The position numbers were made by a program, and so were the translations under genes. From positions 29,972,912-30,032,911 of the forward strand of contig NC_092675.1 in the NCBI RefSeq assembly GCF_964355755.1: a stretch of 60,000 nt of DNA, in the 5' to 3' direction. This document shows, one piece after another, positions 26,500-40,371 of this stretch. The DNA comes from Antedon mediterranea (lineage: Eukaryota > Echinodermata > Crinoidea > Comatulida > Antedonidae). The notes under the pieces are model-generated. The model was not told the DNA's origin, searched no databases, and saw only the letters and a list, made by a program, of their open reading frames with translations. How positions within the stretch are numbered: the stretch's first letter is position 1; the number at the start of each line of letters is the position of its first letter.

Positions 26500-26600
26500 A
26501 AGAAGAGGTTATAAGTCCCAACCTCCACTGGGTAAAGAACCATATATGTATCTTTCGGAAGAGTAGGGGGTTACCCGGTGTACTTTTCCATCTCCGCTTT
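26500..26600 (+). mobile_element. SINE body fragment related to the SINE at 27929
   Basis: AAGAACC, then TTCGGAAGAGTAGGGGGTTA and CCCGGTG match in order the body of the fuller SINE (28111–28160). The tRNA-like head is not present here, so this is a truncated, older copy. Confidence 0.6.
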
Positions 26601-26993
26601 TGTGGTTGAGGACAGGCGAATGAGCGACGTGCAGTGGCAGTGGTATGAAACAAAGTGACCTTTTGTGAAGAAGACAGTAATGTTGTATATGTGCTCAGTA
26701 GGCTGCGAGTTGCAGGTTATTCCCCACATTGACATTGTGCCCATCCCACATCACATCACATGGAAATTTGATAAACCCTTTCATTACAGCTCATTTAAAG
26801 TCAGAAGATAGTGGTTGTTCATTTTCTTTGAATCGTTGTATGATTTACAGTACTTGTTTATTGGTCTATAAAAGTTTAGCTTCTAAGCATTAGATTCATC
26901 TTCAGCCTTAAGGACAAATTATATATCCATATATATTGAATTGTGTTGAAATGCGCTTACAGCTTAATAATTGAAATGTGCCATGCAAGTAGT

Positions 26994-27223
26994 AGTGAAG
27001 CTGTAGCTTGGTGGTTAACGTGCTTGCCTTCCAATCCCAAGGTTTGTAGTTCAATCCTGACCTAGTGCCTAGTATCAAGGTTGTATTACTCACAACTCTT
27101 TCAACTCCACTCCCTAGCCTCAAATGAGACTAGTTTATAAGCACGATAAATTATAAAATAGTTTATCCATCCTGTAATTGGTGAGTTTGTGCTCGCTGTT
27201 GAATGCTTATGAAAAAAAAAAAA
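26994..27223 (+). mobile_element. tRNA-derived SINE with poly-A tail
   Basis: The head GTAGCTTGGTGGTTAACGTG resembles a Pol III A box and GGTTTGTAGTTCAATCCTGA a B box about 40 bp later. About 150 bp of unrelated body follows, ending in an A12 run (27212–27223). The plus orientation opposes PRKG1. No clear target duplication. Confidence 0.65.
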
Positions 27224-27928
27224 TTAGAAACCTAGGAGGCTGCTACCAAACTTATTGTAAGCACCTTATTTTTCATTTTATTATTCATTTTGACTTCGAA
27301 AAATGGTTTGCTGAGAAAGTACAGTAGAAATAGCACAATTTAAGAAAGACTATTAGTACATAGTTATTAAATTTATGTGACCAGGTAATTCAATGCTGTG
27401 AAGTTAGTGGGAAGGATAGCTCTAAAAACAGTCCTACGAAGACTTGCGAATTTCACACTAATAAATTATAGAATTGTCACTTGCTACCATGGGATATGAA
27501 TAAAAACTAAAAAAAACAACAAATGTTGTTTCAAACTGGAGATAAATTTGACCAAGAGGCAGATCCAGGATTGTTTAAAAAGGAGCAAGTGCTTGATTTA
27601 TTTATTACCATCTTTAATGTGGGTGGGTAGCCTATCCAGTTCAAGTGAGGAAACTGATCATTAGAGCCCTAGATCAAACATACACATACAAACATTATAA
27701 AATATTCAGCACAAGTTAAGTATATAAAATAATATTAATATTCTGTAGTCTGAAAATACGTATCTATAGAGTAGTTTATTATTTCCTTTTAGCTGTTAAA
27801 CAGGTACAGTTCATGTCCTGAGTATAACCAGCTGGATTTTCTTCTGTTTACAACATATAAATGATAAAGGCATGGAGAAAAATAGAGGAGAAATTATCCA
27901 CCCATTATCCATGTAACATAATCATAAC

Positions 27929-28281
27929 GAGTCATATGGCCGAGCGGTTAAGGCAGGGGCGCCGTTTACCGTACCTAAAGAGCCAACAACAACATCGGCA
28001 AGGGTTCGAGGCCGACTCGCTCCTAGTTCTGGTGGTGGAACAAGTCTTCTCGGATAAGGACTATAAACCGTAGGTCCAGTGTACACAGTTATAACCTGTG
28101 TGTACTTTAAAGAACCCAGTTCATTATTCGAAAAAGAGTAGGGGGTTACCCCGGTGAACTGGTTCACACAATAGCCCATGTATCAGGGGGATTACCACCT
28201 ATCTGATAGGACAGTGATTAATTCACTATTGGTAATCCTTGGCCACATTGCCTAAAGACATAAAATAAAATAAATAAAATA
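27929..28281 (+). mobile_element. tRNA-derived SINE with Leu/Ser-type head and TAAAA tail
   Basis: The head contains TGGCCGAGCGGTTAAGGC, a near-consensus A box of tRNA-Leu/Ser, and GGGTTCGAGGCCGACTC, a B box with matching stem. The intervening length suggests a long variable arm. About 230 bp of body follows, and the element ends in (TAAAA)n/(TAAAT)n at 28259–28281. A family A MITE abuts the tail. Frames read through it on both strands (27861–28073, 27922–28179) are spurious. Confidence 0.85.
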
Positions 28282-28438
28282 ACACTATCAAACTAGTTTG
28301 ACAAAAAAAGTGTGATATGCTCAAATATGGTAGTAGTGATATTCCCAAATATGGTAGTGATATGACATCATCATGTCCATATATGGGCACATCACATTTT
28401 TGTGTCACATAAAGTTTGATAGTGTAGACAGAGCTATA
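28282..28438. mobile_element. MITE family A, copy 8 (left end trimmed)
   Basis: Starts ACACTATCAAACTAG directly after the SINE tail, so the outermost TAAAGCTCTGTCT of the left end is missing. The right end GATAGTGTAGACAGAGCTATA is complete. The interior is in the GGTAGTGATAT orientation. Confidence 0.85.
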
Positions 28439-29256
28439 GACCTTAACAAGCCCTAGAGCATGAAAACGTTTAATTTGTCCGTAAGGCTGACCATATTACT
28501 GAAACAAAACATTGAATGGATCAGCGAGTGGTCATTGAAGGGTGATAGTACAGTAATTAATTATGAATCTGATAACATATGAGTACTAAGCTAATTACCA
28601 GAGCCCATAATGTGCAAGTTAATGGTCGCTCTAGATGCTATTAGAAAGTGCCTGGCTTAGGTTGCTGGTCATCATGCAGCCTAATTAGTAATATTTGTAT
28701 ACGTCAAGATGGTTATACTGTATCATTGGTTTCTTTTTTTTATTCGGAAAATGAATTGACAGATTTCAATACCTACTGTACATATCTGTAAAAGACAATG
28801 ACTGGGAACTACCAAAAAAGACGATAAGATAAGTAAGATGACATCGGGAACTGCCTATTGTACTGTACTACCAAATAAGACAAAACTGTTATAATTTTAA
28901 TACTATGGTAGTTGTCTTACATTAACTGGGAACTACCTATTGTACTACCAAAAAAGGCAACACTCTATAGTACGTAAATTAAAAAATTAAAAAAAAGTTA
29001 ATTGATGTCATAGTACTCTGTAGATATATAATTTTAAAATGATAAAAACAATAATGATATCCTAGATTTATTAAGCACCCATTAATGTTGTGAAACCTCT
29101 GAAATAAATCAGAACCAAATTTTAACTTTTCAAAAATGTAATTCATTTAAATCCTAGACAAATTACGATTGGATATTGAGCACTGTATACTGGTGGAATT
29201 AGAATCTACTAATACCATTGTTTTCTGTTCGTTTAATGTCATCAAAGTACTGTGTA

Positions 29257-29315
29257 AGCACTATTCACCATTTCAGATATAGCTAATAGCTATATCTGAA
29301 ATGGTGAATAGTGCT
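29257..29315. repeat. Perfect 28-bp inverted repeat with 3-nt loop
   Basis: The arm AGCACTATTCACCATTTCAG plus ATATAGCT (29257–29284) is followed by AAT and its exact reverse complement (29288–29315). The arms show no decay. Nothing in the flanks marks it as a transposon. Confidence 0.92.
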
Positions 29316-30912
29316 AAAACATTCTACAATTTAAAATCAATATTTAAATTTAAGTCAAACAAGAATTAGTTTATTAAACTATGCTTAAAATATGCACATT
29401 TTCACTGTCTATAAGTGAAAAGCTTTAATTGCGAATATACTTGTCGCTTACTTAAATTTTCATTTTGAAAATGTGTTTATGCATTCTGAAACAGGGTGAA
29501 ATTTTGTTGTGATTCTGACTTGTTCATTTTTTAACTTTTATTACATTAGCTCAAATTTTATGAATTTATAACATGAAAATGCATAGGCACAATTTATAAT
29601 AAAATTTAATTTTTTTTTTTACATTGTCTTTTTTGGGCTCCTATTTTGCTTTTGAATGAAAATAGATTATAAATATGTTTGAATTGAAATCAAATCAATT
29701 AAATTTTAATTTTTTTCTCAAATCATAATATCAAATGTATTTTTGTGGAATTAATTGAATTAATCAACCATTAATTCCAGTAATACTATATTCTTCAAAT
29801 CATCATCATCATCAGTGTCATTATCACTTTCATGTGATCTTGTAATCTTTAAAATCTGTTGTCAAATGTTTTTAATCAGTCATTATTATGTGATAATAAT
29901 AATATAACCATCTATAGCATCATCATTTGCAATAGATAATTAAATCATTAAAACCTTCATTATCAAATCACAAAATTCATATCATATATTCACTAGGTAT
30001 GATTTTCCAGACGTGATATCTGATACAAATCATAAAATTATAGATCCAAAATTAATTATGAAATTATTGAGAAAACCACTTGAATTTGACAGTTATGTGA
30101 GCGCAGCAGATGGTTGCTTACAGTGCACAAAGTACACAGCAAATTTACATTCTGTTATTATTATTGAGAATAGTGATGAGCAACCTGGATTTATGTGACC
30201 CAACAAAATTATCATTTTATATGATGGTCTTATAATAATAATAATATGCAAACTTATTTGCACTAGTATCGTCCCAACGGCTCCCACACACAGCATTTTT
30301 AGTCGTGTGCAACGCAACTGTACAGCTCACTGTACAGCTCATGGTCGGTTGGTCGGTCGGTAAAAATTAACTAGAGCACACGACTGCAGTCATGTATATG
30401 GCCTTGTTTATAATAATGCTTGTATTGTATGATTCTATTAAGTTGTATGGGTTTGATCAAGACATTTTAAAACAGGAGCGCTAATTTTTAGTCTGTCAAA
30501 AAGTGAAATCAAAAAGTAGTTCAAATTATCATTTTAAACAAGTGCTACTTTCCTGGATCCGCCCCTCGTTGCTATATCAACTTGTTTTTTGCTAACATGT
30601 GTCTTCATCTAAAGAATCCAATGGCTTAACATCTTTTCCGAAGGACAAGGCGTTTTGAACGATGACAAACTTACGGACACACTGTCTAGAACTTTTATGC
30701 TAATTTTCACAATATCCATAAATTGCACCGTCATTTTCATAAGATATTATTTAACCATAAGAATTTATTTTACTTTTTCTAAGAACCATTTATCAACTAT
30801 GACAATATTACTGTATGCTGGTCCAGAGTTCACAATTCATCTATCATTGCTTTAATATTCTCAGGTAGTTTGTTAATAATTATAACTTTACTCAGAAAAT
30901 TGTAGTGAAAAT

Positions 30913-32174
30913 CAGTGGCGTATCCAGGATTTTGAAGTTGGGGGGGCCGGGAATTGCCAATTTGCCGACAAAATTGGTGTCATTATCTGTACATACAGTA
31001 CACGACGTCTCTGATCAATATATGTTCTAGGATTACATAGATCATATTGTCCTATATGGGATAACGATGCAAAATTAAAACCAAACCAACATTATCTGTT
31101 AGTATGTTGTATTCATATTACAATAAAGAAAGAATTAGGAAAATCTGACTTGTAGTTTTCGAAATATAGGGTCTAAAACATCGCCGAAAATGATCGTTTT
31201 TAGCCACGAAAGAAGTAAAACAATTTGCGGCCGGCCTCAGTTGACAATTCTATTAACTACGACATTTTTGGTTAAAATAATTACATATATTTACGTTTTT
31301 TAGTAATTTATTTTATATATCACCATTGGAAATATCAATAAAACATGTTATTAAATGCTTATAAAATATATAAAGTTGTTTACTTAACAGAATTCGGACA
31401 AATTCATTGCTCTAACTTTGTGTAGTAACGATCAGAGAGATTCATGGTACACGCGCGAGAGAAAACATTCCGCTGCGGTTGATTCGCATCCACCAATCAA
31501 ATCAGCTAGAATCCTAAATCATTCAACCGTTAGCAATGCCAATCGCGAGAAAGCTCAGCTTTGATTGGCTTACGATGACATCATATCACAAAATGGTGGT
31601 TTTGTAGTTGAGCCTCACGGAATATTCTGTTCCAAAAATGAAATACATGGATATTTCTTATGGTATATGTGCTTTTTCTTTAAAAATTTTGAATAATAAA
31701 GGCCTCATATCGAGAAAAAAAACCGGGTTTTTGGCACCTATAATAAATATATCTTAGACAAAAAAGCACATGGCATGTGGAACTATATAATCTCTTAGCG
31801 TAGGAAGACATACAAATCTCAGGTCATGAGAGGCTCAACTGCATGCAAAAACAAGGTTTTAGGGTAAGGTCAAAGACTTTTGAGTAAATAATCTACTGCG
31901 TACGGCCGTACGTACGTGCTACACATTTTTAACGTGTTTCGTTAGATGTAATGAAAATAAAAAATAGTTGATCTGAAGGGATCAATGATGATATGATATG
32001 TAAATAAACAAACACTCAAAAGAATTATGTTTACAGTTCAATTATTGTCAGAATAAATAGTTTATTTTTTTCCCCGGCACCTTTGTTTGCCGACGGACGC
32101 GATGATGTGCCGACGGAAACAAAATCAGGGGGGGGGCCCGGGCCCCCCCGGCCCCCCTACTGGATACGCCACTG
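30913..32174. mobile_element. Non-autonomous hAT-like DNA transposon, intact ends
   Basis: 1,262 bp bounded by inverted repeats CAGTGGCGTATCCAG (left) and CTGGATACGCCACTG (right), and flanked by a perfect 8-bp direct repeat GTGAAAAT at 30905–30912 and 32175–32182. An 8-bp duplication with CAG…CTG ends is typical of the hAT superfamily. Both ends carry G or C homopolymers just inside the terminal repeat (30943–30951; 32129–32156). No open frame of useful length lies inside, so it is non-autonomous. The perfect duplication suggests a young insertion. A P-type or other 8-bp-duplicating superfamily is the alternative. Confidence 0.85.
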
Positions 32175-35100
32175 GTGAAAATTCTGCTTTTTTATGGTGT
32201 ACAAAATTATGTGAAAAGATATAGCATGTGGACAAAAACAGACATTCCAACTTTCTAAATGCTCAAAAGCGGGACATATCAAATTTGAAAGTGGGACATT
32301 CATTGAAATCTTGACACTGTAAAATAGTCATTACACAAACACGATAGCCCCCATAAAAATTCACCAATATTATGGTTACAAGAACTTACTATGCACATTG
32401 CACAGGGTCTTTCGAACATTTTTTGAATCCAATATAACTTTGAGAATGTTTTAAAAACTAATGATTTTTATTCCCGAACAGGGACATGACATGACAGTTA
32501 AAATATTTGTGGTCATTATACTGTAGCCCACAGTGCTGTAATACTGTAGCTAAAGATAGCAAACAAATTTCTTTAATTTTGAATTGTTTGATAAAGATGG
32601 TAAGTCTTCTAACATTCCATTTAATATCTAATATTTACAGGCCATTTATACGCAACAGAGATGTGTTTGCTCAGTTTTCTTTAAAGATTAAACTAAAACT
32701 AATGACATTAGCATTATAGATAACATTTCGGGGAAATCATTGCAAAACAATCATTTTCCAGGTAATTGTTGAGATCCGAAAGATAAAGACAGTAGGGAAT
32801 CAAATGATATTATGTACAGTACATCTATTGTTAAATTGTTACTATACGTAACCTGTGTATTTGTATTATTCCAAACAGTACAGTATTTATTTTGCTCATT
32901 ACCTTGAGTATTCCTCAATTACATAATACAACAGCTACTGTGCTGTAATCTTCTTGTTATTGTACATCCTTCAACCCTCACATCATCATCATCGTCTTTA
33001 AGCTATTCATTATGCCCACTCAATATCAATTCTTTGCTGATTTATATTTTAATCCTTTTTTTTTCTATTTTTTACCGACAAAAGTAGTTCTAGACGATTA
33101 CATAAGTACAGTTTTAATTGACAAATTATCTGATTTTCACAGTTCAAAAATTAATAGATATATAATTAATAGCAATTTTTCTAGCTGTTTTACTTTATCG
33201 TTTGATTTAGCTTTTTGATTATTTATTTTATTTTTCCATTGAGATCCAGCAACTGGTATCCACAAAATTTTTCAGTAATTTACCTTTGGATTTATAATTA
33301 ATAAATTAGATAGATTGTATACATATATAGACATAGGCCTAGCTAGAGTAAACATAATATAGATTCCCCAGTAGAATAACAAGTTTATGCGTCTAATTAA
33401 TGCTAGTAATAACATTGACACGTCTATAGGTAGGGGTACTTAGGAGTAATCAGTTATTTTGTGTTTGTCATTAGAAATAGTGCCAAATTAAGTCCCATAC
33501 CAAATCAGTTTTAATATAGAATGATTGTAAAAGGTGTGTAATAGCTGATGATAACAACAGTGCTTTTTTTTGTGCTCATTACTGTTCATGTGATAGAAAT
33601 ATGACAAGGTTGAAGAGGCATTAAACAGCAGCAGTAAAACGTCACATCTTTTAATTTATTACATTTGACATACATTATGGTGAGAAATAATAATGGGATT
33701 TAGGAATAGAAGATAAGCAACAACCAGACTGGTTTAAGTATTGCAGATTTGAACGCATCATTGAATCGGTTGCAATCATGCTTTTTACACAGGTCAAACA
33801 TTCAACGTCTTTCCTATTTTGCTCTTCTTGTATTCACAAATCTCACTAATCATTGTCTGTACTATGACTTTAATTACTAACTTATTTCCCAGTTGCATCT
33901 CAATCTATTTTCACATTAATCATATTTTTTTCACATGAGACTATCAACCTTTACCTATATTCATTTCCTCCTATCACAGTTTAATATAATATCTAATACG
34001 AATCATTATGATCTAATACTAAACACCTGTGCCTTCAACAATCTGAATTAATGTATCCTTGTAACTACATACTTCGGTAATTTCCACTTTTCATTGATTT
34101 TCAAACTTACTTTTCAACCCCCAACTAAGGCTGTGTTTATACAACACCCTAAATTTGAACAAATTTTTAGCGTGTTGTACTGGAGGGGCCGAGGTCAACC
34201 CCCAAAAACATTTAAAAAAATTATACATTTAATATTAAATGTTACTGTGTTATACCATACAGTTTAGTTAACTGACCACAAACAATTTAACAACAGAGTT
34301 AAATTTCTAAGAATGGCCCACCTATAAGATATACCAAGAAGTAGATTCCACTTTTTTAGCAGACAATTTTACAAAAATTTCTAAACAACATACGTACTGT
34401 ACGTGAAAATTAAATGAAAATATTGTAATTCCTAATGTCAAAGTGTTAGTTTAGAAAACATTTTATTATAACACTATTAAAGATTGGAATAATCTTCCAT
34501 TAACATTAATAGTATAAAAATACAGTAGCTTCTAATAGGTGTGTTGATACTACAATTTAGCATCTTTTATTATATCTCTCCTTCCTCCTATCTGCCAATT
34601 ACTGTATATAGGTACTGTACCTGTCACTCTTAACCTTTACCCCTATATCTGCAGGTGACCTTAGCGACCTTTTGACAATGTTAAACTTGATGGATTTGGG
34701 GTTGCAAGGTCACAGTACCCTGCTAATCCAATACACTATTGTAATACAGTATATAAACCATTATTACATATTTTGCAAAAGTATAATTTCATTTATAGGA
34801 CTACTGTATTCTATTTTCCCACATTTGTTTCAAATAAATAATAATAAAATTATGACAATTGTCAGTATATACAGTATGTTAAAATTATGTTAATAGTTTA
34901 CTGCTATTGCTAGTGGAAAAAAACACATCTAGCATGGAATGACATGTAGGGTAAACCTGTACAAAAAAATTGCTGCCTGTACTTTCTTAAAATTAAAAGT
35001 GACTTATTAATAAATATATTTTTAAAATTCAATATCCGGACTGTTTAAGGAATAACTTAATTTATCAATAAATTTACATTCCATTGCTATACTTTGCTGT

Positions 35101-36583
35101 TACATCATCTTAAAAATACAATGCTGACAAGATAATGGTAAATGGTGATAGACTTTACTCACTGCCGTAAGCAAGAGCAATTTAAATGACTAAGTTTTAT
35201 TGCTTAAAGACACTGTGAAGCAAAGATGACAGTACTTACTATAAAGACATTTGATTTTAAACAACATTCGTACAGTGCCTCACCGATAAACTACTCGTTA
35301 AAATTCTGCATTTGTTAAAGTTGACATAATATTGTAGTCAGACAAATACACACACAATAAAAGCATAAATATTAAAGGCATCCATCTTAAAAGCCCTCAA
35401 GACGTTCAGATAGATATACTGCAGCATTATTGCAATTTATATTCTTATTGCAGATCACATAAATCTTAGCTTTCCTTTTGCCTTGTCGTCTACAAGTTAA
35501 ATACTCTCATCCAGCCTACTTCAATATATTTACATTTTAGTCACTAGTTTATTTAAATTGTTCTTAAACCTGAATGAATACAAATCTAGTGATCATCAGC
35601 AATACAACTATTATCATTTAAAAATAGCCTAAAATAAATGTTATAAACGGTATACAGGGGTGAATTTATTTCATAAATGATAAAACGTCGGGTTGCAGAA
35701 AAATAAATATAGTCATTATTTTATTTTAAAAAGACATGGCTGTTAAATTTAAGGGTTGGGAGCGGGGGGTGCCTAAAGCCTGTCTAGCCCCCGCCTAAAT
35801 CCGCACCTGGTAAAATAACTGTAATTTTCGTCCAGTTTTGTCAAATGCATTATCAGTGAAAAACACTCTTCGTTTCTGGCATCAAAAAGTAATTTAAAAT
35901 CAAAATGTATAATGTAGACGTATTGCATTATTTTGGTACTGATTCAAATCTCAACTATTTCTCTGTAAATAACTTAAGCATGACTGCATTAGTTTAATAC
36001 AAATGAAAGCTATTATTTTACAGACCAACAGGCTATGAAAAAATGTTAAGTAAATGAACAGAGTTACTTAGTATAGAACAAAAAGTGGGATTGGTAGTTG
36101 TGTTTACTACTACTGGTGTCTTTGAACTATAGGTTGTAAAGTACTTGTTTACTGGGTGTCTTTCAACTTTGCTTTAACAATAGATACTTTGTTTCTTTGG
36201 ATCATTGATTCCATACAATTTGTCTTGCATTATAATTTGTTTCCAATTGCTTCAACAATAATGTACTCTATGATTCCCATCAGCTCCAACCACAAACTCA
36301 AAGAGTAATGATTTCCTTCAGATCAGCTTCGGCTGTATGGACCACCCTCCTTAGAAGATATTGAAATAAATAAACCCTATCATACCGTATACCCTATAAT
36401 CAACTTGCAACTACCTTGTCCATCTACCTCTAATTCCTGACGCCTGAATCAGCTACTAAAATAGCTACTGTACGATATCACTGTGTCTCAAACCACTCCC
36501 TACAATTACAGTACCTGCCACATACTCACTGTAAGCTACATGGTATCTTTCCTACAGTAAGCTACGGCAAAACAAGTGAGAAG

Positions 36584-36620
36584 GGTGTGTGTGTATGTGT
36601 GGAGGGGGGGGGGGGGGTGG
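36584..36620 (+). repeat. (GT)n and poly-G tract
   Basis: GTGTGTGTGTATGTGTGGA followed by a G run of about 13, then TGGTG. Confidence 0.9.
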
Positions 36621-39600
36621 TGTTATTTTGGTCATCAATTGATGTACAATAACAGTACTTTAGTGAGAATAGGCAGAAGTCCAAATGTCCACCTCACCTC
36701 AATCCCATTAGGACACCCAAAGCAAGAAGGTCTAATCTGATCACATGCGACAGGCTAGTGATCTATAGCTTGCTACAGTAATTGGTCTTCTTGCGTTGAT
36801 GTACTGTAGATCTTTGCATTGTGTCCTAGTGGGAACCAAGCTTTAACATTGCTGGTTTTGGCCCCTGAATCACATTAGGCCTACTGTATATATTTGTCCC
36901 ATCATACCTATACCTAAGAATGTCAACTACAACTGTTGTTCTAAATATACAGTAGTAGAAAGCTTATTAATATTTTCAGTTATCAAAAAGTAAATAAAAA
37001 ATTCCTTCTCATGTCTGATTTATGTGTTGAAATGTACCCAAGATAAATAATGTATATAATTAATAAAGAAGAATCAGTAACATTTCCAAAACAAATAAAT
37101 ACAATTTGAAAAGTATAAAACTGACATAAACAATGTCAATCTCACATTCTCAACAGATATGGAAACACCTGTAGTTTTTATACCTTTTAAAGTGCCGTCA
37201 AATCAATTTATGTTTATTGATCAATGTTCCATATTTATACTGATTTATATATTTTTCTATTTTTGTCTTGCGCAAGTGACTCCCTGTAGCATTTCTTAAT
37301 AAGCCATCAATACAAAAACGAGTAATATGAAATTTTTTAGTTTTGTCAATGCCAGATATAATCTATATAAACAATCGTATTTCTATTTGATTACTAAAAT
37401 GCATTCTCCTTATTGACCGATTAGCAACCTGCATAATTTATTTAAAATCAAAATTAAAGACCAATGACAAATTAAAGATTAAAACCTTTCTAAGAATGAA
37501 TACCTGCTGGTTTTATAGTCAATTACCTATTCTACTGCAATTACTGATTCCATTATAGTTTGGAAATACGAAATTACATCACTTAAACAATAGGATAATA
37601 ACACAGTGCTTGCTACACGTCATGCCGCGGTCAGCTAACATGGCAATAAGCTCTCAAAACAAGTCCACGGCACATATTATAAGTAGCCTATCCAGATTTA
37701 ATCAATTTAATTTGACTTTATTTAAAGTATTACATAGATAAATATCTCTGGGTTGTACAATTGTAGGACTATTTAATTATATATTCACCCACCAAAAAAG
37801 GTAAACGAACGAGAATTAGAAAAGTATGCTTTGTTTATGAAATTGATAGCAAATACAGTATGATCTTTCAATGGAAATACTGAAAAAATATGTTTTATCG
37901 CAGTTCAATTCAATGAAGCATTGAGGCGTCTACAAAAGTATTTTTAGATAGTTTATTACATAGATAGTATCTACTGTAGTAAACGTTTATATATTACGAG
38001 TTTTAAATCATGAAAAAAGGTGTACAAATAAAAAATATACAGACAGTACAGGTAGATTCATTTTGATACACCAAATCGGCAATTAGATTTTATATTGTTT
38101 ATATTGTGTATAGTACACAACGACGATGACGGACTAGACACGAAATAGTTGATTTACTGATAGTTGGACATGATGAGATAATAAAAAAAAGGAAAGAAAA
38201 AAGTGTGATAGAATGTAAAAACTTTAAAATATAATAATCATATTGAAAATAATTGGTGGTAAACTCTCCAACAATAAACACAGATAATCTAGCACACCCT
38301 CCTTACTATGTCGAAGGTAAAAAAAATTTGTCCTGTAGAAAGAACACCCGCTCCTGATAAATAAATTTATATTCTGAAAATGATTTGAATATAACAGTAC
38401 CAGTAATAAATATTTGAAAATATAGTTAAATAAAATCATTATTGGCAAGGTGTTTGCAACAATAAGCTGCAGATTGAAATATACATTAAACCTACCATTA
38501 CCTAGCATTATGCTAGATGGTTAAACCACACTTTTGGAATTTATGACATCATTTTTAAAACAATTGACAGTCACAACATTTCAAGGTCATTTACTGTAAA
38601 GCTATTATATATTTATTAGTTATAATGGAATATACTGTATGTACAAACCTTGAAACCTTCAAAACACTAAGTTTTTAGTACACATTCAGAAAAACAAGAA
38701 GCTTTCTATAATAAGGTGATGCGGGAAAAACCACACTACTGTAGTACACATTAAAAGAAAGAAAATAATTACAATTTTGCAATGTAGCTGAGTAAATGTT
38801 GTAGATAACAATTATTGGATGTACTGAAGGTGTTGCGCCATGAGCAAGCTTTTACCAATGATACAGTGTAGGGGTAGTAATCAAAAATAGGATTGAGTGG
38901 AGGAGTGAACTATGTTATGCATGCTCATACAACTATACAGTAATCAACTCAAAGAAGTCTATGATATCAGGCATGGACAACAGAGTAGTGTACACTATTG
39001 TCTTTTAGTCACTACAGTAATGTCAATTAAACATGAGTGTGTATCACTGTCAGAAATTTATAAAAAGTCTCTCCTCACACAAATATTTACAATCCCTATA
39101 ACCTTGATATAATGTCAACCTCTTTACATGGCAAGAAAATATTTTAAAAATTATTGACTTACTGATTTAACTACATTTTTACTGCAGTATTTGTAGTAAA
39201 CAGGATAAAAAGTGTGTAGTTACTGCAGTAACTGCAGTACAAACATTTTGACATGGTCCATAAGATAAAAATAAATATATGAATCATTGAAATAAAATAA
39301 ATATTATAGAAAAAATGTGTGACGTTATACAATATGTACAGTAACATAAACCTCATGTTCTCAAATCCCAATTGGAGAAATCAATTGAAACGTGAAATTA
39401 CTATTTTTTTATTAGCTGAATGTGTTTCTGACATTAATGTTTAGTGAAACATCTTGATTCAGTTTACATGGTGAATTCAATTTTTTTTTTAATATGATTG
39501 ATTTAAAATAGAGGACATTTTTGGAAAATATTAACTTAACCTATTAATCTCTTGTACTCAATAAAAACAAAAAATAGGAACATGGTGGTAGTGGATTTGG

Positions 39601-40371
39601 TGGGGAGGGGGTGAATGGTGTAAATGTATTTAATTTATGTTCCATATTTCAAAATACCAGATCTGCCACTCAAAATTCAAAACAGGAAAGTGCTATACCA
39701 TGGTGTTGCATACAATATTCTTCACTAATTGGGTATCTATTGAAATATTCAAAGTAGCCACTTCATTCAGTATGTTAATTGTCCTCATTAGAGGTAAATG
39801 AACAAAACTCATCTCCAATTAAGACAAACAACAGGTTGAAGGCCTTCTGGTGTAGGTCAAAGGTTGATTGTTTATTACAGTATGGACACAAGTGACCACC
39901 GCATCTTCAAAAGAGGTATTTTTAACTGATCAGGGTACAAAGGTCAAAACAAAGAACAGATACTGTTCATTGTACTATTTACAATTAGTTCTATTGTCCA
40001 ATATTTAGGGTTAATGCACATTTGGTATTTCTGGTATTTTTAGTCATAAATGTACACTCATAATATCATGATCTATATTGAAAAATGTATTTTGTGTTCA
40101 CCTGATTTAAAGATCAGCAAAAAACAGTAATATTTAATATTAAATCAATGACTAATATTATAGCAAATATATGATTATGTTTCTGTTATAATTAAGTAGA
40201 CCCGTAATGTATTCATTTTTCGTAAAAATATCGTATCTTTAGATTTGGTTCGTCTCCTTGTGTGACATTGAATTTGTCTTTTGCGACGGATTAACGACAA
40301 AACGACTTTTTTGACATTTTTGGAGAAACTTTTAAATACAGAAGTTACAGTAGTAAAATAAACGGACTTAC

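Larger units (their letters stand above)
4537..40371 (-). other. PRKG1: Long PRKG1 intron between alpha- and beta-type first exons
   Basis: For alpha-type transcripts this 36-kb stretch is intron. No open frame here has a recognisable domain or flanking splice signals that make it convincing; most are under 100 codons and AT-rich. Apart from the repeats listed separately, I see nothing specific in 5400–6150, 6990–8160, 8280–8790, 10014–11220, 11260–12690, 12975–13590, 13980–14815, 14965–17430, 18000–19560, 19775–20555, 20690–22960, 23080–24030, 24165–25055, 25235–26500, 27225–27925, 28440–29255, 29320–30900, 32185–36580 and 36625–40370, other than AT-rich sequence and occasional transposon-end remnants. 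Confidence 0.75.

Noticed and set aside
27861-28179. 70- and 85-codon frames on opposite strands
   Set aside because: They are translations of the tRNA-derived SINE.
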